From assembly GCF_035189165.1 (NCBI RefSeq), contig NZ_CP045246.1:2294001-2358000 (forward strand): a DNA stretch of 64,000 nt, in the 5' to 3' direction. Made by a program: the position numbers and the translations under genes. Each line of letters starts with the position of its first letter. Position 1 is the first letter of the stretch. The stretch comes from Arthrobacter sp. JZ12 (GTDB lineage Bacteria; Actinomycetota; Actinomycetes; Actinomycetales; Micrococcaceae). Below, one piece after another: positions 7,938 to 17,258 of the stretch. A model generated the notes under the pieces. The model did no database searches, was not told where the DNA came from, and was given only the letters and a program-made list of their open reading frames with translations.

Positions 7938-10900
7938 ATTCCCTGCGGATTCTGCGTCGCCCTACGCAGAATCCCCTCCAGCTTGTTGCCGTCCGCAAGG
8001 TCATGCGGCCTGACGAGCAGGTCATGGCTGACGTAGTAGAAGGCTGCCCGCACTTTCTCGAGCGGCACGCCCTTCAACCTGGACCAGGCTAACCGGTAGA
8101 CGGCCAACTGGACGGCCTTGGCTTCCCGGTCCGCGTGAGCGGGAGGACGTCCGGTCTTCCAGTCGATCAGGTCCCACGCGCCGTCATCATCGAGGAAAAC
8201 GGCATCGATGCGTCCGCGTACGACCAGCGCCTGCACCCTCGTCTCCACGGGGACCTCAATGCCGTAGGGCATGCGTCCAGCCCACGGGGATGCGAGGAAA
8301 TTCTCTGTGAGTTGCTCCAGCTTCAAACCGTCGTCGACGAATGAATCGGCTGCTCCAGGGAACTCGCCAAGATCGAGCATGCCGGTTGACCCGTAGAACT
8401 CCTCGATCCAGGCGTGGAAGGCGGTTCCTCGCCTCGCGGCAGTGCCGGGCCTGCGCGGCACAGGACGCCTCAGCCTTCGTGCCACCGCCGCGCTGTCCTC
8501 GGTCAGTTCCACCATGAGCGACGCCGAGATATGGGTTGGTAGTTCTACGGTGCTCTCTGCCGGCCGCTGTTGCCTGGCGAGCGCCTTGCGCACCTCGTCG
8601 TCCCATCGGCCTGTGCCAGGCGGGAGAGCTTGCGGGGAATCAACTCCCCCACCGGAGTGCCGTTGCTCTGCGGCTGCCCTGACCGCCGCTGCTGCCGACT
8701 CCATGGCTTCGCGTCGTTCCCGCAGCGGGTCCGTGGGCCAAAGCGCCCGTTCTTCATTCGCTCGGGCGGGATTGCTCTCGCCGACATCTGCGTCCTCAAG
8801 CCAGGCGAGCTCCCGGTATCCCGGTTCCCCGGCCGCCGCCAGTGCCCGGAGCGACTCAAGGTATGGCGAGGAGGCTGTGCTCTTCGATCGTCCCCCGCCC
8901 CATGCGGAAGACGAGCAGACGAGTACGTGGCGAGCGCGGGTCACTGCGACGTAGGCAAGGCGCCGCTCTTCACGCTCCGTATGCAGGAGCGCGTCCTCCG
9001 CGAACAGCTTCTCGCTCTCCAGCCAGGTCTTCTGGTCCGGTTGCTCCCAGTCCCAGACAGGGAGCTCTGCTGCATCACCCCGCAGCGGCCACGGAATGGC
9101 CGCGTCGCCCGAACTCCAGCGTGAGTCGGTACTGCTCGGAAAAGAGCCGGCGTTCAGGCCGGGGACGAGGACCACGTCCCATTCCAGGCCCTTGGATGCA
9201 TGGACAGTGAGCAACTGTACTGCTTCCCTGCTTGTCTCCAGGGCGGTGACCGGCAGACCGTCCTCTTCGGCATCCGCGGCTTCCAGCCAGGCCAGGAAGG
9301 CAGGAAGGTCGATGCGGTCGGAGGTTGAGACGAAGCTGGTTACGGCATCGGCGAAGGCATCGAGGTTGCGTCGGGCCTCGTGAATGCTCACCCCCGGCTT
9401 GGCCGCTAGCTCAATGTCCAACAGCAGGGTCTGTTCGATCTCGCCGATCAGCGAGTGCAGGTCGTCTCCCACCGACAGCCTCAGCCGTCGGAGCTCGTCG
9501 CGCAGGAGCCCGAGCCGTTGCCTCGCTGAATCGGACAGGCTCCGGCCGCCCGCCGATACCCAGCCCACCGGCGGGAGGTGGTCTACTGCATCGACCAGAC
9601 TTGCCGGTTCAGCATCCGTGGGTGGTACGGAGGCGGAAGCCGGCGCTTCTCCGTTGTCCGGCGGTGCTTCCCCTCCTTCGAAGGGACTGGCTCCCTTGCC
9701 TTGGGCTTTCAGCTGACCAATGCGTGCGTCGCGATCCTGGGCGATCTGCCTCGACCAGTCCCCGAGCGCCATCAGGTCCGCAGCGCCAAGGCGCCAGCGT
9801 GCCCCAGCCAGAAGCCGCATCATGGCGTCTGATCGTTCCGGGTCTCCCAGCACCCGCAGCACAGAGAGGATCTCGATGATTTCAGGAGTTCTGAGGAGCC
9901 CACCAAGACCGACGATCTGCACCGGGATGTCCGCTGCTTCCAGCTCCTTCCGGATGGGCTCGAACTGCCTGCGTCCGCGGCATAGGACAGCGATAGTGGG
10001 ACGGAGCGGACGTCCGCCGTCGTCGGTGTCGAACGAGCGCCGACGCTGCGCCTCGATAATTTGCGTGAGGGCAGCAGCCTCACTGGCGCGTGGGTTGTCC
10101 GGCGCGGAAGGCGCCGTCGAATCGGCACGCGATTCACTGAGATAGCGGCCAATGTAAACCTCCCCGACCGGGGCCTTGGGACGGGGAAGCAGCGCGGGCA
10201 CTTCAAGGCGCCTCTGTGTCCGCAGCCAGGGCGGGGGGTCGTTCAATGCAGAGGCTACCGTGTTGGCCGCAGCCAGGATTCCGGTGGAATTGCGCCATGC
10301 AACGGAAAGGTTGACCACGGGCGCGGGCACCAGGGAGTGGTCTTTCCGCATTGGGAATCGGGTGCGGAAGGTGCCAAGCTGCCCGGCTGAGGCACCCCGG
10401 AAGCCATAGATCGACTGATGCGGGTCGCCCACGGCCGTTACCGACCGGCCATCTCCGAAGAGCGTGGAGAAGAGGACCATTTGCGCATGGGACGTGTCCT
10501 GGAACTCGTCCAGCAGGACAACGGAGTACTTCTGCCGCTCCACTTCCACGGCTTCCGGAACCTCGCTCACTATCCGGGCAGCGAGGGAGACAAGATCTCC
10601 ATAGTCCAACTGTCCGCCCTGCTGCTTCGCTGAAGCGTACTGCTCAACCATCTCGGTGACGCTTGCCCGGGTACGCAACTTGTTCAGGAGCTTCTGCACT
10701 CCCTGGGTTGCCGCTTTAACCTTCCCCGCCTGGAAGGGACGGCCCTCGACATAGTCAATGTGTGCAAGGAGGGTGCTGCGGACCGCAGCGGGATCAGCGA
10801 GGTGCTCGGCGCACTCGGACGCCATCGAGATCACGGCGTTTGTCAGGGTGGACCTGGCAGCAGAGAGGTGTTCCCAGGCCCCCGGGTAGGACTCAACCAC

Positions 10901-11401
10901 CCTGCTGGCGAGTTGCCATGACTGTGCTGTGCCGAGCATGACGGCGTCACGTTCCACACCAATCCGCAAGCCGTAGTCCTGCACGATCCCATTCGCGTAG
11001 GAGTGGTAGGTGGAAATCGTCGGTTCCAGCCGGTCGTCAGCGGGCTCATCCACGGTTTCGCCTGTTGCACGATAGAGAGCGGCCAGTTGCTGGCGGATGC
11101 GTGTGGCCAGTTCGCCGGCGGCTTTACGTGTGAACGTCACTCCGAGGATCTGCTCCGGCCGGACCAGCCCGTTCGCCACAAGCCATACCACCCGGTCTGC
11201 CATGGTCTTGGTTTTGCCTGAACCGGCACCGGCAATCACAAGCAGAGGAGTGAGCGGGGCTTCAATGATCCGGGTCTGCTCCGGAGTCGGGTACAGAACC
11301 TCAGCTGCCGAGTCACCGGCGAGCAGGCGGGCAAGGGCTTCGGCAGAAAGTACCTCCTCCGGACTGTCCGGCTGGGTTTGCTGCGTGGTTCGAGCGCTCA
11401 T
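7889..11401 (-). CDS. adnB: AdnB-type helicase-nuclease subunit (UvrD motor plus RecB-like nuclease)
   Basis: 1170 residues. The N-terminal SF1 motor has all key motifs: VIAGAGSGKTKTM, TFTRKAAGE, VVLLDEFQDTS, GDPHQSIYGFRGA, LTVHASKGLEWD and YVAVTRARH. The C-terminal nuclease has the PD-(D/E)xK core LIDWKTGRPP and the QLAVYRLA element. AdnAB is the mycobacterial-type double-strand-break resection machine, a heterodimer in which each subunit carries a motor and a nuclease. Here this subunit has the intact ATPase motifs, unlike its partner. The start overlaps the adnA stop by four bases (ATGA). Confidence 0.9.
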   Translation of the reverse strand: MSARTTQQTQPDSPEEVLSAEALARLLAGDSAAEVLYPTPEQTRIIEAPLTPLLVIAGAGSGKTKTMADRVVWLVANGLVRPEQILGVTFTRKAAGELATRIRQQLAALYRATGETVDEPADDRLEPTISTYHSYANGIVQDYGLRIGVERDAVMLGTAQSWQLASRVVESYPGAWEHLSAARSTLTNAVISMASECAEHLADPAAVRSTLLAHIDYVEGRPFQAGKVKAATQGVQKLLNKLRTRASVTEMVEQYASAKQQGGQLDYGDLVSLAARIVSEVPEAVEVERQKYSVVLLDEFQDTSHAQMVLFSTLFGDGRSVTAVGDPHQSIYGFRGASAGQLGTFRTRFPMRKDHSLVPAPVVNLSVAWRNSTGILAAANTVASALNDPPPWLRTQRRLEVPALLPRPKAPVGEVYIGRYLSESRADSTAPSAPDNPRASEAAALTQIIEAQRRRSFDTDDGGRPLRPTIAVLCRGRRQFEPIRKELEAADIPVQIVGLGGLLRTPEIIEILSVLRVLGDPERSDAMMRLLAGARWRLGAADLMALGDWSRQIAQDRDARIGQLKAQGKGASPFEGGEAPPDNGEAPASASVPPTDAEPASLVDAVDHLPPVGWVSAGGRSLSDSARQRLGLLRDELRRLRLSVGDDLHSLIGEIEQTLLLDIELAAKPGVSIHEARRNLDAFADAVTSFVSTSDRIDLPAFLAWLEAADAEEDGLPVTALETSREAVQLLTVHASKGLEWDVVLVPGLNAGSFPSSTDSRWSSGDAAIPWPLRGDAAELPVWDWEQPDQKTWLESEKLFAEDALLHTEREERRLAYVAVTRARHVLVCSSSAWGGGRSKSTASSPYLESLRALAAAGEPGYRELAWLEDADVGESNPARANEERALWPTDPLRERREAMESAAAAVRAAAEQRHSGGGVDSPQALPPGTGRWDDEVRKALARQQRPAESTVELPTHISASLMVELTEDSAAVARRLRRPVPRRPGTAARRGTAFHAWIEEFYGSTGMLDLGEFPGAADSFVDDGLKLEQLTENFLASPWAGRMPYGIEVPVETRVQALVVRGRIDAVFLDDDGAWDLIDWKTGRPPAHADREAKAVQLAVYRLAWSRLKGVPLEKVRAAFYYVSHDLLVRPHDLADGNKLEGILRRATQNPQGIQERRTTGSADVSRLS

Positions 11402-14400
11402 TCGGTCACCTGCTTTCCTTCAGGGCACAGTGGGCAGATCTCCGGAAGACGGCAGCTTCCGGCTCCGTAGCCCGAGCGTTTGGGGTCGTGTACTGCTTCG
11501 AATTCGGCCCCGGCCATGAGCACCGCTGCCTGCTGGATCATTTCGTACGCCCAGGTTTCGCCGGCGAGCAGCGCCGGCTGGTCCTGGATCCTCGGACTCT
11601 TGGCGGTTGTGCCCAAATGCACCAGCGCCGCCCCACCCAATCGCTGCCCGCTGAACAATCCTGTGTCGCCGAAGTTGCCAACACCTGCACCTGCCTCCCC
11701 GGTGCCGGTGTCGGAGTCGGAGTCGGAGTCGGAGTGGGAATGTCGGTTGAACCCGCCCTCCGCCGCGGCAACCTGGTAACTCGCGAGCTGGGGATGCTGG
11801 GGAACCTCGGCGTCGGTCGGCGCGCTCTTTCCGGTCTTCAGGTCAACGATGAAGAATCGCCCATCCTGGTCAACTTCAAGGCGGTCGACCTGTCCCCTCA
11901 GCTGCGCCTGCCGTTCTGTCCCATTGATCGGCACCGGAAGGTCGACGCTGAAGCTCGCCTCAACCCTCTCAAGGGAACGGCCGGCGCGTCTCATCTCGAC
12001 CAGATAGGCGCCGAGCTTCCTCACCATCTGCTCGGCCCTCTGGAAGTCGGCCTTTGATTCCCAAGTGTCCTTCATGCCCAGCCCCGGCCAACGGCGCATC
12101 AGCTCGGCAGCGTACTGGTTCCCAGTGGCGTCCGGCATGTCCTGTGCAATCGCGTGGACAAGTGTTCCAAGCGATCGGGCGAAGTCCGTGGGTCGTTCCC
12201 CTCCCGCCGCCGATACAAACCAGTTCAGCGGAGAGGAGAGCACAGCATCGACCTTCGATGGGGAAACCGGAACGATGCCATCGTCCGGAACAACAGGGCC
12301 GGTTGAGGACAGCTCAGCCAGGCCCCACCACTGATCGGGGTGCGCGCCGGGAACCTCCGGTTGCTGCACCGCCATGGACCCGAGATGGCCGACCGCCTCG
12401 CGGGCCTCCTCCGGGTGTCGCTCCGGCTGCTGGGCATACTTGCGTAGCTCGGCCACGAGGGCGCGCAGCGTCAATGGGCGCTTCACCTCGGTTCGCGGCC
12501 GATCGAAGGTTCCCGGAGGAAGCGGGTCGAGAATGTCAAGGAACGACGACGGCTGCTGGTCCTCCGACGAAACCGCCACACAGATCAGTTCTTCCGATGC
12601 GCGGCTGACGGCAGCTGAGAAGCTGCGTAGTTCATCTGCCCGGGTGAGTTGCATGAGACTGAGCGGGTCGCGGTGCTTCCGGAAATCTGCCCCATGCTCA
12701 AGCAGCGCTGCGAGGTCCCCTGAGCCAAGCAACTCACCGCGGATCCGCAGGTTGGGCCAGACCCCTTCCTGCACCCCTGGGATCAGGACGAGCGGCCACT
12801 GGCGGCCCGCTGCCGCGGCGGGGGTCATCACTGCTACTGCAGCACCCTTCTGAGCCCTCGCAGCCAAGGTGTCCATGGGCAGTTCCTGGCTGAGCAGGTA
12901 CTCGAGGAAGCCGGCGGTGGGCGCGCCGGGCATTTGATCGACGTAGCGTTCAGCCGTCTGGAAGAGCGCGACAACGGCATCCAGGTCGCGATCAGCACGG
13001 GCCGAGGAGGGACCCCTACGAAGCGCTGCCTCCTCCCACCGGGCAGAGAGGCCGGAGGACGACCACACGGCCCAGAGCACGGTTTCGGGAGTGCTGGCCT
13101 CATCCTGCAGAGCCTGCCGACCGGCGTTCAGCATTGTCCACAGCCGACGGGCCGGCCGCAGCTGTACCGAGTTGTCCTCTATTGCGCCTCCGCTGAGTAG
13201 GTCGACTATCAGCTGATCTGATTCCCGCTCTCCGTCGGCGATCCGTTCCCGCCTTCTGAGCAGCTGGCGCAGGCGGCGGATCTCGAGAGGTCCGGCTCCA
13301 CCGATTCTGGAGGTCATGAGCGATACGGCAAGTTCTGCGTCCAGTTCGGTGATTCCTGTGACAACGGAAAGAATGTCCAGCAGCGGACGTACCGCCGGCT
13401 CATCCCTGATCGCGCGCTCGGCCGGCGGCACGCTCACGGGAATGTCCTGTGCAGCCAGATACCGCTGCAGCGCACCCACATGCGCACCCGTGCGCGTGAT
13501 CACGGCGATATCGTCAAAGCTCCGTCCCTGTTGGACGTGTGCTTCCAGGATCCGCTGCGCAACGTAACGCTGCTCGTGGTACCCGGAATCCACGACGTGC
13601 ACGGACAGGGTGCCTCCAATGCCTTCCTCGGGACCAGCCTGGGCACCTTGTCCATCAGTTCCAGGCTCTTCCGAGAGTTTTCGATAGCCGACCGCCACTC
13701 CGCTGACGGGAGTCCTTGCAGCGACGGCGCGCCAGCCTCTCGCGAGGGCGGCGGGTAGTCGGTGCGACTTTCCCAGGATCATGGTGCGGACTTCGCCCAG
13801 AACCTCGGGTAGCCGTCCGGCCAACTCCGGCCGTGCTCCACGGAAACCCTGTACAACGGTGTCCGGGCATGCTGCGATCAGCGAATCCTTTCCCTCAGCG
13901 ATCAGCCCGCAGAGGGCGTGCATGGCTGTATTGGACTCCTGGTAGTCGTCGATGAGAATCAGCTTGTAGCGTCGCCGTTCCTCCTCCCAGAATTCACTGT
14001 TGTTCTCCAGGACACCCCGAGCAGCCGTGAGAATTCCCGCAGGGTCGAACGCCTCCGGCATCCTCAAGTCCAGGACATCCCTGTACTCGCTGTAGAGGGC
14101 GGCGGCGGCCGTCCAGTCAGGGCGGTCGAATCTGCGGCCCAGATTTGCCAGTTCATCCGGGTGGAGCGCGTACTCGCTGACGCGGTCGAAGAGTTCCCTG
14201 ACTTCCTGTCGGAAGCCGCGTGTCCCCAGCGCCAGCCTTAACCCGTCCGGCCAGCGGGCTTCGAGCAACCCGAGCCGCCGATGGCCGTCGAGCAGTTCCT
14301 TGATGATCAGGTCCTGCTCAGCCCCGGACAAAAGCCGCGGCGCGCGAGCCAGCTCCGGGAGCAACCCTGCGACCCTGGCGCGCCGCACAAGGTCGAAGGC

Positions 14401-14778
14401 GAACGACGACCAGGTACGTGCCGGCGGAGCGCTGACGGTGCGGTTAAGGCTCAGGGTCACCTCATCGCGAAGGCGCGCTGCGGCCGTACGGGTGGGAGCA
14501 ATGACAAGGATCTCCGCAGGGTCCGCCTGCCCCTGCCGGATCCACCGCACCGCCGACTCGACGAGAAGGCTGGTTTTGCCCGTTCCTGGTCCTCCAAGGA
14601 CGAGCACAGGGCCGCAACCGGGACCAAGGCCCAGTACCTCCTGCTGGGCGCGGCTGGGCCGGATTGTCCTGCGGTCTTCCTCAGCGCCCGGTCCCACGGA
14701 TGGAAGACGAAGACCGGCTGCCAAACCAGGAATGTTCTGCCCACCTGAATCCGGGTGCATCTGACGGAAACTGCTCAT
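11398..14778 (-). CDS. adnA: AdnA-type helicase-nuclease subunit with degenerate motor motifs
   Basis: 1126 residues. Walker A is intact (LVLGGPGTGKTSLL), but motif II reads LIDDYQES instead of DExQD and motif III reads ACPDTVVQGFRGA, so the ATPase is probably weak or structural. The C-terminal nuclease shows FFIVDLKTGKSAPT and HPQLASYQ. Three Cys near the end (SCRLPEICPLC) could help bind an iron-sulphur cluster. An Asp/Ser/Gly-rich insertion of roughly 40 residues with a Ser-Asp repeat follows the catalytic Lys. It is the middle gene of an operon, starting four bases inside the alkyltransferase-like gene and ending four bases inside adnB. Confidence 0.9.
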   Translation of the reverse strand: MSSFRQMHPDSGGQNIPGLAAGLRLPSVGPGAEEDRRTIRPSRAQQEVLGLGPGCGPVLVLGGPGTGKTSLLVESAVRWIRQGQADPAEILVIAPTRTAAARLRDEVTLSLNRTVSAPPARTWSSFAFDLVRRARVAGLLPELARAPRLLSGAEQDLIIKELLDGHRRLGLLEARWPDGLRLALGTRGFRQEVRELFDRVSEYALHPDELANLGRRFDRPDWTAAAALYSEYRDVLDLRMPEAFDPAGILTAARGVLENNSEFWEEERRRYKLILIDDYQESNTAMHALCGLIAEGKDSLIAACPDTVVQGFRGARPELAGRLPEVLGEVRTMILGKSHRLPAALARGWRAVAARTPVSGVAVGYRKLSEEPGTDGQGAQAGPEEGIGGTLSVHVVDSGYHEQRYVAQRILEAHVQQGRSFDDIAVITRTGAHVGALQRYLAAQDIPVSVPPAERAIRDEPAVRPLLDILSVVTGITELDAELAVSLMTSRIGGAGPLEIRRLRQLLRRRERIADGERESDQLIVDLLSGGAIEDNSVQLRPARRLWTMLNAGRQALQDEASTPETVLWAVWSSSGLSARWEEAALRRGPSSARADRDLDAVVALFQTAERYVDQMPGAPTAGFLEYLLSQELPMDTLAARAQKGAAVAVMTPAAAAGRQWPLVLIPGVQEGVWPNLRIRGELLGSGDLAALLEHGADFRKHRDPLSLMQLTRADELRSFSAAVSRASEELICVAVSSEDQQPSSFLDILDPLPPGTFDRPRTEVKRPLTLRALVAELRKYAQQPERHPEEAREAVGHLGSMAVQQPEVPGAHPDQWWGLAELSSTGPVVPDDGIVPVSPSKVDAVLSSPLNWFVSAAGGERPTDFARSLGTLVHAIAQDMPDATGNQYAAELMRRWPGLGMKDTWESKADFQRAEQMVRKLGAYLVEMRRAGRSLERVEASFSVDLPVPINGTERQAQLRGQVDRLEVDQDGRFFIVDLKTGKSAPTDAEVPQHPQLASYQVAAAEGGFNRHSHSDSDSDSDTGTGEAGAGVGNFGDTGLFSGQRLGGAALVHLGTTAKSPRIQDQPALLAGETWAYEMIQQAAVLMAGAEFEAVHDPKRSGYGAGSCRLPEICPLCPEGKQVTE
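11710..11733 (+). repeat. Hexanucleotide tandem repeat (GTCGGA)x4 inside adnA
   Basis: Four perfect copies of GTCGGA, followed by one imperfect copy (GTGGGA). On the coding strand they encode alternating Ser-Asp within a low-complexity insertion of the AdnA nuclease domain. The unit is six bases, so copy-number change keeps the frame. Confidence 0.85.
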
Positions 14779-15194
14779 GAACCGACTCCATCATCCACCT
14801 CTGACATTTCCGACATTTCCGGTGCTCCCCCGGCCAGAGCCCGGGCCAGCCGCTGCCGGATACGCTGCAGTTCTTCCTGCTCCGGCAGCCGGGGTAGCCA
14901 CCGAGCGCGGACAAGATCGACCTTCTGCTCTTCGGATGCCCGGAGGGCCGTATCCTCCGCCAGGTAGTGTTCGACGGCGTCGGCCTCCAGACCGGTGGGA
15001 GGTCGGCCGTCCGCCCTGAGTACCCGCCACCACGGAACGTCGGCTCCGCTACGGGAGAGAACGGACCCGACCTGCCGGGGACCGCCGACTTCAAGAATCT
15101 CAGCGATGTCGCCATAGGTGAGGACCTTGCCCGGAGGCACCAGCCGAACGACGTCGAGGACGGCTTCCCCGTAAGCCTGTCCTCTGTTCCGCAC
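14775..15194 (-). CDS. Alkyltransferase-like (ATL) DNA-binding protein
   Basis: 139 residues with the DNA-binding domain of O6-methylguanine methyltransferase: VPPGKVLTYGDIAEIL and GGPRQVGSVLSRS. The acceptor PCHR motif is replaced by PWWRVLRADG, so the reactive Cys is Trp. That marks an ATL protein, which binds O6-alkylguanine and hands it to nucleotide excision repair rather than removing the alkyl group. The GTG start has TACGCT (15206-15201) exactly six bases upstream, suggesting a leaderless operon mRNA. The stop overlaps the adnA start by four bases, so it is probably translated together with AdnAB. Confidence 0.88.
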   Translation of the reverse strand: MRNRGQAYGEAVLDVVRLVPPGKVLTYGDIAEILEVGGPRQVGSVLSRSGADVPWWRVLRADGRPPTGLEADAVEHYLAEDTALRASEEQKVDLVRARWLPRLPEQEELQRIRQRLARALAGGAPEMSEMSEVDDGVGS

Positions 15195-15302
15195 CGCACC
15201 AGCGTAGCGGTGCGGTGGAGGCCCGCCGAAGTTCGGGCTCGTTTCTCGGGTTGCCGGCTACTGCCGTACTGCAATGTCAGAGGCGCGCCGTAGCTTCTTC
15301 CC

Positions 15303-15989
15303 ATGAACAGTTGGCACCTCCGCCCCCGCGCAGCTTTTGACCTGGAAACCACGGGGCGTAACCCGCTTACCGCGCGCATAGTGACCGCCTCGGTAGTTCT
15401 TGTGGACGAACACGGTGGTTTGGTTGAGCAGCATGAGTGGCTTGCCGATCCGGGCGTCGACATCCCCGATGAGGCTTCGGCGGTCCACGGAATTACAACT
15501 GCCACCGCCGTCGCGCGCGGATCAGCCGCCCCGCTGGTGGTGAGGCAGGTAGCCAGCGTCCTGGCGGGCTATTTCCGGGCGGGAATCCCTGTCCTCGCGT
15601 TCAACGCCCGCTACGACTTCACCGTGCTTGCCCGGGAGGGCATGCGGTACGGCGTCTCTACTCCGGATGCTCGTCCGGTCCTCGATCCGTGGGTGATGGA
15701 CAAGCAGGCAGACCGCTATCGTCCGGGGAAACGCACCCTGTCCGCAATGTGTGAGCACTACGGCGTGGAGTTGCTCAACGCGCATACGTCGACGGCGGAC
15801 GCTGCCGCCACGCTCGCAGTCGGGTCGAAGCTTGCCCAGCGTTTTGAGCACCTCCGCCGCCCGGCTGCCGAACTGCACGGATCACAGATCAGGTGGGCTC
15901 GAGGGCAGGCGGCGAGCCTGCAGGAGTATCTGCGACGCATGGATCCGTCTGCGGCTGTCGAAGGCCAGTGGCCGGCAATTGCCTGCTGA
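15303..15989 (+). CDS. DnaQ-type (DEDDh) 3'-5' exonuclease
   Basis: 228 residues. Exo motifs: AAFDLETTGRNP (motif I, Asp-Leu-Glu), FNARYDFTVL (motif II) and LNAHTSTADAAATL (motif III, His and Asp). It resembles free-standing DNA polymerase III epsilon-like exonucleases of Arthrobacter and Streptomyces. The last 50 residues are a basic tail. A TAGCTT hexamer (15291-15296) sits exactly six bases before the ATG with no Shine-Dalgarno sequence, which suggests a leaderless mRNA. It is divergent from the ATL-adnAB operon, so this is a DNA-repair neighbourhood. Confidence 0.9.
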   Translation: MNSWHLRPRAAFDLETTGRNPLTARIVTASVVLVDEHGGLVEQHEWLADPGVDIPDEASAVHGITTATAVARGSAAPLVVRQVASVLAGYFRAGIPVLAFNARYDFTVLAREGMRYGVSTPDARPVLDPWVMDKQADRYRPGKRTLSAMCEHYGVELLNAHTSTADAAATLAVGSKLAQRFEHLRRPAAELHGSQIRWARGQAASLQEYLRRMDPSAAVEGQWPAIAC

Positions 15990-16148
15990 TCGTGCCTCCA
16001 AAGAATTGCTCCCCAAGGAGGTTCGTCGCAGATTCTTCGATTTTCCGGGTTGATTTGCTTCCCACTCCACCGAGGCCGTGAGGAGCAGCACCAAATTTCA
16101 GTCGGATCTTTCAACCGTGGCACAATTGCATGGCGTCCAATCTTTCCA

Positions 16149-16210
16149 GCCGACTGTCGGCACGTGGAAAGACAATCCATCGGACTCCTCCCAAAGCATC
16201 AGACAGATGC
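16149..16210 (+). promoter_or_regulatory. Inverted repeats in the leader of metNIQ
   Basis: The 288-bp gap 15990-16277 holds two small perfect inverted repeats: GCCGA-CTG-TCGGC at 16149-16161 and GCATC-AGACA-GATGC at 16196-16210. I looked for the conserved cores of SAM riboswitches and did not find them. The repeats may be operators or leader hairpins of the methionine importer. Confidence 0.4.
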
Positions 16211-16277
16211 CTCTTCCATGTTCATCGGAGTTACGGACACCGCAGAGACCCTGCGATTCCAACCTGCACGAGGACCA

Positions 16278-17258
16278 ATGATTACAGTCACCAACCTGCG
16301 CAAGACCTATCGTCAGGGTGAGCGGACCGTTACCGCGCTCGACGACGTTTCTCTCTCCGTTCCTAGGGGGTCGATCCACGGAATCGTCGGTCATTCCGGC
16401 GCAGGCAAGTCCACCCTGGTCCGCTGCCTGACACTCCTTGACCGGCCCACTTCGGGCTCGGTCGTCATTGATGACCGCGAACTCACCAACGTCAAGGATT
16501 CGGAGGTGCGCTCTGCGCGCCGGCGGATTGGAATGGTCTTCCAGCACGCCAACCTCATGGATTCACGCACTGCCGCGCAGAATGTGGCCCATCCGCTTGA
16601 GCTCGTGAAAACTCCTAAAGCAGCGATCAGCCGCAAAGTCTCTGAACTACTCTCGCTGGTGGGGCTGGCCGAGTTCGCGGACGCCTACCCCTCCCAACTG
16701 TCGGGCGGGCAGAAACAGCGGGTGGGAATAGCGCGGGCGCTTGCCTCGGACCCGGATGTTCTGCTTTGCGACGAGCCCACATCCGCGCTGGATCCGGCAA
16801 CAACGGAAGACATCCTGACGCTCATCCGGAACCTCACGCAGACGCTCAACCTCACGGTTCTTGTCATCACCCACGAGATGCATGTGGTCAAGCGCATCTG
16901 CGATTCGGTCTCCCTTTTGGAACGCGGCCGGATCGTGGAGCATGGGCCGCTGCAGCAGGTTGTGGCCAGCCGGACAGGTTCTCTCGGCAAGTCGCTGATG
17001 CCGCTTCCATCCGGCGTCGTGAAGAAGGATCTTCCCGAACTTGAACTTCTCCTCGTCGGAGAAACCGCCACCGCGCCGATCCTCTCCGAGCTCACGCGCC
17101 GCTTCGACGCCAATGTGAATGTCATCGCAGGCACAGTCGAAACGCTTGGCGGCAGCCGCTTCGGACGGCTACGTGTCGAGGTCGACTCCCCGCATCCCAT
17201 TACGGAGATCACGGAATACCTGGAGACCGCCGGCGTACATGTGGAGGTGGCGGCATGA
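16278..17258 (+). CDS. metN: Methionine ABC transporter ATP-binding protein
   Basis: 326 residues from the ATG at 16278, which has CGAGGA just upstream; longer upstream readings have no support. ABC motifs: Walker A GHSGAGKST, signature LSGGQKQRVGIARAL, Walker [14 protein letters not shown]. The C-terminal 75 residues (LLLVGETATAPILSELTRRF onward) form the NIL domain, which senses methionine and inhibits transport in the MetNI family. It powers uptake of D/L-methionine. The stop overlaps the metI start by four bases. Confidence 0.95.
   Translation: MITVTNLRKTYRQGERTVTALDDVSLSVPRGSIHGIVGHSGAGKSTLVRCLTLLDRPTSGSVVIDDRELTNVKDSEVRSARRRIGMVFQHANLMDSRTAAQNVAHPLELVKTPKAAISRKVSELLSLVGLAEFADAYPSQLSGGQKQRVGIARALASDPDVLLCDEPTSALDPATTEDILTLIRNLTQTLNLTVLVITHEMHVVKRICDSVSLLERGRIVEHGPLQQVVASRTGSLGKSLMPLPSGVVKKDLPELELLLVGETATAPILSELTRRFDANVNVIAGTVETLGGSRFGRLRVEVDSPHPITEITEYLETAGVHVEVAA

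Noticed and set aside
16078-16281. Open reading frames in the metN leader
   Set aside because: They have no ribosome site, poor codon bias for this genome and no recognisable protein pattern; the gap is more likely regulatory.
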